Shown: one piece after another, positions 38,793 through 49,377 of the stretch
How positions within the stretch are numbered: the first letter of the stretch is position 1
Layout of the letters: every line of letters begins with the position of its first letter
From: Pontederia crassipes
Lineage: Eukaryota > Streptophyta > Magnoliopsida > Commelinales > Pontederiaceae
Direction: 5' to 3'
DNA length: 64,000 bases
Assembly (NCBI GenBank): GCA_030549335.1
Contig: CM060193.1
Coordinates: forward strand, 65,449,646 to 65,513,645
Position numbers and translations under genes: made by a program
The notes under the pieces: model-generated
Told to the model about the DNA's origin: nothing
Databases searched by the model: none
Seen by the model: only the letters and a program-made list of their open reading frames with translations

Positions 38793-41628
38793 TGTCACGG
38801 ACGTGCTCCATAAATATCATTTCAACATAATCTTACTTTTAATGAGCATTTTAAGTAAGTTTAGATGCTTATATAGTCATGGTTGCATGTAGCAATTAAC
38901 CCTTGGATTAAAGCATAATCAAAATTAAATTATCGATAAGTGTTATAAAGAAATTATATAAGATTATTAAGAATAAATTATAATAATTGTAAATATTATA
39001 ATAAACATGTTTAATTATGATTGACTAATATTAATTAGAAGTTTAACACTAATTTTTAACCAAATAATATTATTGGACCTCCATTTCAACCAATAGGGTT
39101 TCAAACAGCTGAAGCAGGCAGCTCACCAGCTGCTTAGAAAATTATTTTTCCAAACCGTCATATGAATGTTAAAATTCTGGAAAAAATATATAAATCATTT
39201 ATTCATATTATCTGCAAGCTGAAAAATTTCCAAGACCAGATCAGTTGCCGAACAGCCTGAGGAAATTCGACAAGTTCGCTGGGTTAGGGTGAATCTGCGG
39301 GTCCGAAACTGAACTACAACTTCATAAGATCATATCTTCGTGAGTAGTTCTTCATAAATCCTGAAAATGTACATGATTCATCCTCCCGATGTTATCTTTC
39401 CATGACCACAAGAATCATACAAAACTAACTTCTGTAGAGGAAGTTATGAACCGAGAACCGTAGGTCGCTCACTCTATCCCGAGTCAGAGACAGGTCCGCC
39501 TTGTAGATTAGGGTATGATTAGGGTAAATAGAATTAGGGTTTGAAATTTATACATTTAAAGTATACTTCAAAGGGTTTGGTGAGAAGTGAAAGCATCAAA
39601 TTTGGATGTGTAGAGGCGGAGAAATGAAATTTTCATTTCATAGTGAGTCTTCTGTCAGATTCCAGGACATTGACAGATTGCGACCCGAATTAACTATTTT
39701 TGTTATAAGTCTATATAGCGAGTTAAATTCTTTAATTTTTATGACAAAATACTAATGAAGTCTAGATTTTAGAAAAATTATGCCATAGTTAAATGGACAA
39801 GTATGAATAAATATATAAATTAATATTTTAGTGACATACAGTCTGCCAGGGCACAAACCCTAGGTCAGATTGTTTGGGATGTCCTAACTTACTCACTTGG
39901 AATTTGATAATGATATTTGGGGATTGAAAATATTAGTATGTCTAGTTTCTAATTAATTCAGAATCATAAGATTTGCTCATGTGGTTAAGAAGTTATGAAT
40001 TATTGATTGATAGACATTCAGTCTGGAACTCTGAAACAACACCTAGTTAAGCTTTGGAGAATTAAAAAGTTCTAAGTGTGGAATAGCTTATGAATATAAA
40101 TGTCTGAAATTAAAAATTGATATTAGAGGAGGTTATATGCATTTTAGGGTGCATAAGCATTCATAAATCATGAGCATGCATTACATATTACCTTACTAGT
40201 GATTGGGAAGTAAGAAGACATTATTGTTTGTAGGAAAATCTTAAGTTGAAAGTGAAAGGGAGAAAATCTAATAAACCTCCTTAAAGTGATAAAGTACAAG
40301 GTGAGTGGGTAAATTTACAACATAGCAAAATATTATATGTTAGTTCTTTTATTTATGATATTATTTTAAGCAAAGATTATTAGTATTATTATTATTGAAA
40401 CATATCTTGAACTATGAAAAGTATTTATGATATGTTTCAATGATTTTATATGAGATGGAACAACCTTTTACATGAAAATATTTTCAGGGAACAATGCTTG
40501 TGAAGTTAAAATAAGTTTTATTTGATAATGATATGAGATTATGACATGTGTATTTTGATATTGTTAAACTTCGTGTGTTCATTAGCCATGCTATTTGAAA
40601 AAGGTCTTTGGGATCGCATTCGATATACATGAAGCCTTTGGGGCGTATATCGGGTGTCTTTGCCCTTTGGGGACTGCTCTGCGTGCACGTATTGACCCAT
40701 GATCGCTCTGCGTATCTGAGAATCATGATTGAGTGGCACACAATTATGATTGGGATACGTATTGACCCATGATTTGCTCTGCGTATCTAAAACTCTTGAT
40801 TGTGAAGCTCTGCTTAACTATATGACACACAATCATAGAGGAATACGTATTGACCCATAATTTGCTCTGCGTATTTATGACTCTTGATTATGAAGCTCTG
40901 CTTAACTGTATGACACATGATTATAGAGGGATACGTATTGACCCATGATGAGTATGTGCAATGACACATGTGTGGAGTTTAACTATGAATATGATGATAT
41001 CTTGAATAATTTGTATTTATGTAAAAGTTCATATGATTTGAAAAGTTACGTGAAATGAGTTATGCTTTAAATATTTTCTCATATGAAAGAAATGTGATTA
41101 TTTAAATGTTATATGCACTCGTATTGTTTTCCTATGTTGTACTTTTATTCCACTCATTGAGCGAATGATTGTTGCTCACAGTACCCATTTTAAATTTTTC
41201 AGATACTCGTAAGTTCTCAAGTTGAGTCGACTCAAAGTTTACTTTTGATGCATATAGAAGAGGTCGAACAGCCGGAGCATTGTTATTTTTCTTTCGCATT
41301 TGTTTTTGAAAGCATGCATGTAATAGATAAACTCGAGAGTTGTACTAGAGTTTATTAGAATCATTTTGTAAGGTTGTATGAGACTTGATCCTGTGGGGTT
41401 ATATGTGAAATGGTTTGTGGAAAAAAATATAATGACCATATGCGAATGTCATATCTTATTATTTTTATTAAACTTTGATGAATATATATCCATCTTTTGT
41501 ATGTGTTGACTAATGACACAAGAAAGTAAGGGAGAAAGGTTTTGCCGATTTTATTTTTGGAATGGCTAAACGTAACTAAGATATATGATAATTGGGATTA
41601 GTACTTAGTCACGGAGTTGGGTGTGACA
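38793..41628. mobile_element. LTR-like block, probably a solo LTR
   Basis: This 2.8-kb block starts TGTCACGGACG and ends TTGGGTGTGACA, giving the TG...CA ends and short inverted terminus typical of LTRs. GC-rich DNA of the same character lies on both sides (38,682-38,790 and 41,629-41,960), as if one patch had been split. It contains a minisatellite at 40,610-40,950. No primer-binding site, polypurine tract or gag/pol is seen, and no target duplication was recognised, so this is a fossil of uncertain type. Confidence 0.4.
40610..40950. repeat. Minisatellite with TACGTATTGACCCAT units
   Basis: Four to five imperfect tandem units of about 60-100 bp. Each contains ACGTATTGACCCATGAT, GCTCTGCGTAT, and in the later units GAAGCTCTGCTTAACT. 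It resembles the internal repeats of large plant LTRs. Confidence 0.7.
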
Positions 41629-41960
41629 CCCCTGATCGAGAAGCAGCTCGGTGGCTGCCCCTACGCGAGAGGCGGCCGTCGGGCCTCTTCTCGTGCGGAG
41701 GTGACTGCAGTGGCTGCCCCTGCGCGAGAGGTGGCCACCAGGCCGCTTCTCGGGCGGAGGCGATCCACAGCGGCCGCCTCTCTGGCTTAGTGGCCTCTAG
41801 AGCAAGAGTGGCCTCCTCTTACAGAGGAACGACCCGCAGCGGCCACCACGGGTTGCCTACATGCAAGAGTCGCCGCTGCAGTCACCTCTTGCGCAAAGGC
41901 GACCGCCTGGAGTCTCCGCCATGTGACGGGCTGCGGTCGCCTAAGGGCGGTCTCGATATG
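41629..41960. repeat. GC-rich degenerate repeat patch
   Basis: Words such as GCGCGAGAGG, GGCGGCC and AACGACCCGCAGC recur. The same words appear at 37,330-37,365 and 38,690-38,760, showing that one GC-rich patch of the 8.7-kb element was split by two insertions. Open frames through it reflect composition rather than a gene. Confidence 0.55.
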
Positions 41961-42799
41961 AAAAATGTGACCGATTCTTTCATTTCTTTGGGCCATTGGC
42001 CGATACCCTTTACATTTTTTTTACTTTAGTGCGTTCGTTTGTATACAACTTGTGTTCAAGTATGAGCATAATATTTCATTCTCATTGCAACTTGTTATTG
42101 AGAATAGTTCTGCACAAAGGATCTAGCAAGAAGTTGAAGTTTTCTTTGGTATGTCTAGGACACCTTAAGTTTATTTCCATTTGGCATAATCTTTTTTGTT
42201 TCAAAATGTTATTTCTGAGTTTCCTATTACCACCTATGCTGATCACATTATCTACAACAAACCATGAACTTATGCTTTCTATGCTTATCCTTTGATGTGA
42301 TCAAACAATTTATTGAATGAGATGATATTTCTTTTAAAATCTATAAAATATAATTTATTTTTTTAAATATAACCAAAGGCACAAGCTTATCATTTTGGCT
42401 TGGAATTTTATAAAAAGTTGCATATGCATTTATACGTTTTCCATGTATAACGAAACCCTTGTTATATAATAATGTTTTTTTCATGGTGGAATTTAATGAT
42501 TGTATTATGACACATACTATGTGAATTAAATGTTCCTTATGTACTATGAATTTTAATGCGACTAGTCATTTTTTAAAATAGATTGTTCTTACATAAATAA
42601 TTATGCATTGTCAAGTTTCGTTATTTTACATCTTGTTTTGTAAAATGCATTTTTTTTTATTTTAGTGATGGTATGTGGAATGACTTTTAGGTGAAACATA
42701 TTTACTTATTGAAGTTAAAATTTTATATTTTCATTTGTCTTCTATGAAACTATGTAATACTTTATCCATTCACCTCTATTTTTTGTTATTATTAGGAAA

Positions 42800-43860
42800 G
42801 ATATGTTTGGGATCAATCAACTGTGGTGATTAAAAGTGCTTTCTTTCAAAAGATTGGGAATCTTTAATCTACAACCTTATACCAAGCACGGGTTAAGGCA
42901 TTAACTCAAGAGAAGAAGTCTCAAATTTGTGAATCTAAAGGACATGAACCTGGTTGAGAAATGATATATGGAATGAAATGATTGCTTTGTGGGAAAAGGA
43001 TGAATGGCAGAATAAATTTGAGGTCGCGAAAAAAAATCGACTAACTTAAAAGGATGGTGGGATCATAAAGCATACTTCTGGTTCAATACCCATTGTCGAA
43101 CATTGACTTAAACTTATATGGTGGATGTACTTAATCTTGTAGTTAAATATGAGGCTTCCAAAATTATTAATCTTTCTTTTGTATTATTATGTTTACTTTT
43201 TGGCAGAAAAAGAAGATGGATAGAGACCCAAATGAATATAAGGTATTTGAATACGTTCATAAGTGTCGAGGAAAGGAGGGTAATAATGAGTACATCGACA
43301 AAAAATCTAAAAGAGTTTGTATAAGTTAAGATGAATTTTAAATTAAATAGTGTAGTTGTGGAGCATATTTGCAAGCTTTTGACTAATTATTGTACAATGA
43401 ATTATTTGATTTAGGTGAATTATTTCTCTTCTCTTAATAATAAGTATGGATCAGATCTTTCATCTCAGCCAAATTTTGATCCCGATTCATGGTTTGATGC
43501 AATTAGAGCTCCAACAAAAGAAAGAGTTTATGGATTTGGAAAAGTAAAATATGCTATGTCTATTATGAAAAATTCAAGTTCAACTACTTCACAATATCCA
43601 AATGATTTTGCAACAAATATAACATCTCAAAATGACTTACAACTCTTACTAGAAGAAGTGCGTGAAGAACTCCGTCAAGAATTACAACAAGAAAGAGAAG
43701 AAACACAACAAAAAATGCAACAAGAGATGGATTAACAAATGTGAATCATAAGATCAGAAATGCAAGAGCAAGTTCGTGTCATGTTGCAGTTTACTCGACA
43801 TGAAAATAATTTACGCCATTCAGAAACTTCATCTCCTCCCGAGTAAGGTAATGTAAAAAA
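42800..43860 (+). pseudogene. Transposase_24 (Ptta/En/Spm)-like ORF of the 8.7-kb CACTA element
   Basis: Spaced exon-like blocks resemble the Ptta/En/Spm family. The first, at about 43,213-43,325, reads PNEYKVFEYVHKCRGK and EYIDKKSKRV. A longer one at 43,415-43,735 reads DSWFDAIRAPTKERVYGFG followed by a Glu/Gln-rich coiled-coil-like tail (EEVREELRQELQQEREE). This protein is the TNP1-type partner in CACTA elements. Whether introns join the blocks correctly cannot be told. It is probably no longer functional. Confidence 0.6.
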
Positions 43861-45117
43861 TATTATACATATAAGTCATAAAATATTACTTAAAGTCTTT
43901 TAAGTTGATTGAAAAATATAATGTTCAATTATGTCAATATCATATATTAAATTATGATTTTCTTGTTCTATTTTTTTATTTCTTTGTATGGAAGCTAAAC
44001 ATTTATAATTATATATAAAGTCTTAATTGCTTCCTTTATTACTAGAAAGTATTTGTATTTTTCATAGGACTATTTTGCTCTTTTATATGAAAAATTTTTG
44101 TTGTGTGTGAATCTTGTTTTGGTACACATATTCAATGTAATATCTTTTACAATTTGTTATATGAATGTTACTTGTTAGTATAAATTTCGTATTTATGTTA
44201 TTTTTATTTTAAAATTATGTTATATTACATTTATTATTTGATCTATTTTGTAGGTTATCTTGGAGGCAATTAACATGGAGTAATTGAGAAGAACGAAGTC
44301 ATGTTGATTTGTTATTTTTTTCAAGAAGTTAGAGTTGAAACCTCATTGGTTTTTTTTTTTAAATTTGCTCTAGAATAATGTTGTGATAATGCACTATCAT
44401 TTTGGTGTTGCTTGGACAAATTATAGAATTATTTTAGTAAATACTTTGTGTTTGTCAATTTTATTTGAAAATTTATATTATTGAACTTATTGAGATTCCA
44501 AATTATATTGAAATTAAAAAATCAACCATTCACAAATTATACAAAATGATATTAATTTTATTTTTTTTTCTCACAAAGTCATCACATACATGTTTCAACT
44601 TTGGTCACAATTAATGACATATAATGTCATAAATTTTCTCTCACACACAAATTTTCTCTCACAACATTGATCACAAATATTTCATCACATATCTGTCACT
44701 AATGAGTAAGTTCGACATCAACAAATGTTTTTACTAATGTCACTAATATGTCACAAATAGTTTCATCATAATTCTGATATAATTGTCACAATTCTATCAT
44801 AATTACTGTCATTTTAATTCTGTCACAAATATTTCTATCACTGTTCTATCATAAATCTCTCACAACTTGTGACGAAAATACCTCTCAAAATTGGTTTCCT
44901 ATTTTAATTGTGATGGAATTTTTTCCCTTTTGTGAATACCAATCCATTACATAAAGTTTGTGATAAAAAAAATCCCATCACAATATTATTTGTGACTTGA
45001 TCAAATGTGACAGAAATATATCGGCATAATTTTGTCATAAATAGTTATTTGTGACGAACTTCATTCTTTTTGTGACAGATAATTCTGTCGCAAAAGGCTT
45101 ATTTTCTTGTATTGACA

Positions 45118-45660
45118 ATTGCTACACGGTCGATGATATATGTAATTGGATCATCACATAACAAGCGCCCTATTGGTAAGTCATCTCGATCAAACTACAA
45201 CGACGACATTCACCCCATATTACACTAGGTTATTTCTTATGTTTTTAATTTATCTTTTTCATGCAACTATTTTAGCCTTGGCTAAACCTCGGAAATCATA
45301 ATGCCATAATGCGTTTCAAATCCTCCTACCCATTATCCTACTACAATAATTATTTAACTAGTTTTATTGGTGATAGTTGCTATGTTGTCGCTGATACATG
45401 CAAATGCTTCGCCACATTCTAGTGTATGCTTGACACAACCACCCGACGAAAATCGACATGTTATGACAAGTGATACTTTTTTGTTATTTAATTTATATTT
45501 GTCAAGTAATTATTTTTATTTTAATGGTGACAATTGCTACATTACCGATAGGACAAATAGTTATATCCTCACATTCTTGTGTCCATTCGAGCGATGAATT
45601 GGCACCACCACACGGAGATGATCGGATTGTCATGGACCAGTCACCGATTGATATTACGTG
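45118..45660 (+). repeat. Exon-like repeated units of the outer CACTA element
   Basis: Blocks containing TTATTTTAA(C/T)GGTGACAATTGCTAC, TTTAATTTATATTTGT and CACATTCT...TGT recur at about 36,340-36,404 plus 45,118-45,160, at 45,340-45,440, and at 45,480-45,590. They look like a tandemly amplified segment of about 200 bp. Confidence 0.5.
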
Positions 45661-46319
45661 AGATGAGAATTTAGTACATATATACTTTATTTAGTTTGAG
45701 TTGATATTACACTAATGATTTATTTTTTAACAATGCCCGTTTAGGGTAAGCTGTAGTGGATGATAATTTCTCTTCGATTGAAGAAGAGGAATTCCATGAC
45801 AGTGGAGGGGTCACCGTCAACAATATTACTCGATCGTAAGTTAAATAAGTTTTACAAATTTTATTATAGTTCATCGTATAATTGAGAAATAATTCTTTTT
45901 TATAAGTTGCAGGACTACTTTCATACTTGCGTTTACCGTGCAGGACATGCTCTTGTCATCTTCCACTTGCCAGAAGGGATATGATCATGCAGGACATCGA
46001 CCTCTCGATTGAGCAGGGCATACAAAGATGCTCAAAACATATTAGGCATTCAGTTTGAAAGTTCCTCTATTGAAAATAGTAATTAAGTTTATATTTGATT
46101 TTTACTTAATTTTTTTTTATAAAATTTAAATATTTGATGTAGATGTAGGATGAATAATATTAGCAAAAAAGTTTGAAACAATTTACAGACTTTTCAAGTT
46201 GGAAGCCCACATACTTTTAGGAGGGTCAATCCAATTTTATGTGCATCATCGGTACATGGTAAAACTTATATGTTCCATTTATCTTTTATTTATTGCAAAA
46301 TTTTATTGCAGGAGAAGAA

Positions 46320-46954
46320 AGAATGAGGACATGTAGATTTTCGTGTGGTCTACGAAGTTATACATAAGAGCAAGAAGACCAATGACTTGATTACGTCTAG
46401 CGCCATAGAGTCGTGTTAAGTCTCATCACTTGTTTATTTGATTGTTCGAGTTAATTAAAATTATTTCCTAAATTTACAATGTTTAAATCATTTAGGATGC
46501 ATATGATGCAAAGATGACCGAGAAATGGATGATCCTAGTACTCAGTCATCAAATAATGCATCTCGAAAATAATTAATTTTTTAGTGTTATGTAATACTTT
46601 ATATGATTATTAAAACTTATCTATTTTGTATGGGATGTTGTTGTTTGACAGGAAGTGACTGACACAACATGAAGCGGATACCTAAGGGGTTTAGGAACAA
46701 CCGCTTATTTTTCTAAGAAGACTGACGGATACATCGATGGCTTGTCTACTCTGAGATCATTCGTGGCACTTGAACTAGCATTGGACAATATCATAGGACT
46801 CATTGATGAGCAACTTTATCGGCAGTTGGCTTCACGCTTGCAGACTATTCAGACCATCATTCAGCCTCAGACCCAGACACAACGAGCTCAGGTCCGAGTA
46901 CATCGACGACGAATGTTAGGAATGATCGATAACAAAAATGATCTAGGAGAGTAG
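46320..46954 (+). pseudogene. Transposase_24-like remnant of the outer CACTA element
   Basis: A frame near 46,325-46,400 reads close to VDFRVVYEVIHKS, matching 90-160 in the first element of the window. Near 46,640-46,690 it reads WQEVTDTT. The final open block (46,742-46,954) ends ...RRRMLGMIDNKNDLGE. It is broken by frame changes. Confidence 0.65.
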
Positions 46955-47149
46955 AAACTTTTGTAACTCTAGACATGATTAAAATTTTGTAACATTGATG
47001 GTTTTGTAATGATGATATTTTTTATATTATTAACTTTTTTGTGATGTAAAATTTTATTTTGATGCATTATAATTGCATTAATTTACATTATTATGGATGT
47101 CGAGAATGCATTATATATGCATTGTAATTGTATGGGGAGGAAAGGAAAG

Positions 47150-47715
47150 AATGGAAGGGTAATAGGGGACAAGATGTATCATAACTAGCATCACATTAGT
47201 AACACATTAGAGTTGTGATAATTATATCACAATTTAGCAACAACGTAATGCCACATTACCGATGCAACTAAACCAAATTATGATGTGACATTGGTGATAT
47301 GATAGCGCCTTCAATTAGCGTCATAATAACGTCGACATTGCGACTTAGCCTAGTGTCATTTTTGAGTCAAAACAATGCCTCCTTTCGCTAATTGAAAGAC
47401 TGTGGTAACGATGATTTTAGCATCACTATAACACCACAACCAAGCGCCACGTTGGCATAATAATGGCGTCGTGATCTTTAGCACCCCTTCGGCGTCGCAC
47501 ATGTCGACGCTAAATGTGTTTTCTCCACCCGACTGTCATTGTCATTATAGTGTTTCAGTAGCTCCTACAGTTGATGCTACTAGCTTCATCTTTCTTGTTG
47601 GCACTAGTGCGATGCTAACGACACCCAAAGACTAGTGTCGCAGTGTTTGTGACGCGGAGTCAATGCTGTTGATTAGTGTCTATTTAACGTCGTGTTTTGA
47701 AACACCATCTTGTAT
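47150..47715. repeat. CACTA subterminal repeat region
   Basis: Many degenerate TAGCGTCAC/GTGACGC words in both orientations precede a terminal ...CATCTTGTA at about 47,712. The region matches 1,000-1,508 in character and position relative to the transposase remnant. Confidence 0.6.
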
Positions 47716-49290
47716 CTCTAATTTAGAGTTATCATATAGTGGATTAATGCACCTACATCACACCTTTTATTCTGCGTCCATGCGTCGCACTATTAGCGAC
47801 ATCGATTTATCCTTATCAATCTTCTACTAATGTGATCCTCTCACATCCTCCTACATATGGGAGAGAACATAGATCTTGCATCCTTCTAGACCAAAGGAAA
47901 AAGAGAGGATCCTCTCTTCCTGACGATCAGAGAGATGGAAAGAGAAAGTGATATGCTGAAAGTAAAGAGGCAGAGAGGGAGGAAGAGAAAGGCGGAAAGG
48001 GAGAGTTAGAGAGAGAGAGAGATAGAAGTGTCATGAGAGGAGGAGAGAAAGAGGGATATCGGTCTTATACCTGGTGAAGAGAAAGGGAGTGGTGGAGCGA
48101 AAGTGCAAAGAGATGGAGCATAAGAAGTTAAGCAAAACATACAAAGATAAAAGAAAGGGGGGAGAAAGATGGAGATGGAGATGAAGATAAAGATAAAGAA
48201 AAGCGCGCGAGAGAGAGAAGAAGATGCAGACATGAATGGACATCATGAAAAGAGAATGTCACAAGAACAATGAAGTCGATGGAGACGGACGCTCTCATCT
48301 GATGATGTCATGATGATGACGTAGAAAAGATAAGCCGAGGTCATTTATAGTGCTGATTATGAAGGCAAAAATGTTAGTGCACATACTACTTACATGTGTG
48401 TGTATGTATATAGGGGTGTTCACGGGTCAAACCCGACCCGTGAACAAACTTGACCTGACCCGGGTCGGATCCCCCACCCTTTTTTTTTTGTTGTGTCCCG
48501 ACTCAACCCGAGGGTCGGGTGGTCGGGTTACCCGATTACCCTTTTTTTTAATTTTTAATTTATTTTTTTAATATAAAACATTTATTATTATTTTTAATAC
48601 AAAATAAAGTATTTTTAAATACCAAAAATATTATTTTAAATATATATATTTCTACATTTAAAATAGTTTATTTCATACTTTTGTAATTTTAAATAATATA
48701 AAACTATCCAATTAACTAAAAAAACATTTAATTTTTTTTAAAAAAATCGGGTCATCGGGTAAAGTCAGGTCAACTCGGGTTGGGATTTTTCAACCCGAAC
48801 CCGACTCGACCCAAAAGAGATCGGGTTGGATCGGATTTTTAGGTTCACCCGGTCGATCCGACCCGGTGAACACCCCTATATGTATATATATTTTTTGAGG
48901 ATATGTATGTAGAAAAAATTATGTTCTTTTATGATTCTTTTTAACAGTCGTAATGCGCATACTAAATGCAGTGTGTTATTTTTTGGCTAAGCAATGCAAG
49001 GACACTGCAGTAGTTGAGCCTGAACATTGAGGAGCTCACTTTCGCTTCCTGGTGGCGCTTGCATGACATTGAGGAGTTCACTTTCGTCATCAGTTTGAAT
49101 TTTGAAAGTGTGTCTGTTCTTTCAAGAACTAGATGCTGAACAGAGTATCACCAAGCTTAGAAATAATAGCATTGAGTGTAAAATAAGCTCATGAACATAT
49201 TTCAGACAAGGAAGCTCCCCAGTCCACGCAGAAGAAAGGGCACGTTGGATTCAGTACGATGAACACGATCAGTTCTTCAAATCAAACGTG
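47716..49290. other. Spacer between the transposon nest and LEAFY
   Basis: A purine-rich GAGA tract covers about 47,930-48,245. It is followed by a hAT MITE and then by the probable 3' flank of the minus-strand LEAFY gene. No coding frame with a domain is present. Confidence 0.55.
48411..48878. mobile_element. hAT-type MITE with 8-bp target duplication
   Basis: The ends TAGGGGTGTTCAC and GTGAACACCCCTA are perfect inverted repeats. TATGTATA flanks both sides (48,403-48,410 and 48,879-48,886). Inside are GACCCGACC/GGTCGGGT-type inverted words around an AT-rich core. The shared termini and interior show it is a relative of the element at 10,472-10,721. It is noncoding. Confidence 0.9.
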
Positions 49291-49377
49291 GATTGTACAT
49301 TTTTCAACTCGGTTTTGCCAAGGATGCCGGGCAGCAGTCACGACCTAAAGCTCCTGCGTCCTTCTGGCTCCAGGGAT

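Larger units (their letters stand above)
36405..45114. mobile_element. CACTA element, 8.7 kb, nested in the outer CACTA
   Basis: The left end CACTACATGAAAACAAG and right end CTTATTTTCTTGTATTG form imperfect inverted repeats. ACA flanks both sides (36,402-36,404 and 45,115-45,117). Joining the flanks gives AACGGTAACAATTGCTACAC. A related, uninterrupted copy in the same outer element at about 45,524-45,545 reads AATGGTGACAATTGCTACAT, which supports the insertion point independently. TGTGAC/GTCACA-type repeats are dense near both ends (36,430-36,720 and 44,570-45,100). It encodes a Transposase_24-like protein near its right end and contains two further insertions. Confidence 0.9.
30440..47715 (+). 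mobile_element. Outer CACTA (En/Spm) element with TNP2-like transposase, interrupted twice
   Basis: The element begins with recognisable TNP2 sequence at about 30,440 and continues to about 36,300, interrupted by an insertion at 32,457-35,595. It is interrupted again at 36,405-45,114 and resumes to a Transposase_24-like region (about 46,320-46,950) and GCGTCAC-type subterminal repeats ending near 47,715. The last part matches the element at 1-1,508. The left terminus was not found. A CACTACATAAATGAG word at 28,886 is one candidate. Without the two insertions the element would be only about 5.4 kb plus its undefined left end. It is degenerate and not expected to make active transposase. Confidence 0.7.

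Noticed and set aside
41592-42029. 145-codon GC-rich plus-strand frame
   Set aside because: It runs through a degenerate GC-rich repeat patch inside a transposon. The open frame is explained by composition and shows no domain.
48006-48246. Minus-strand hydrophobic/Ser-rich frames
   Set aside because: They are translations of a GAGA purine tract and not a plausible membrane protein.
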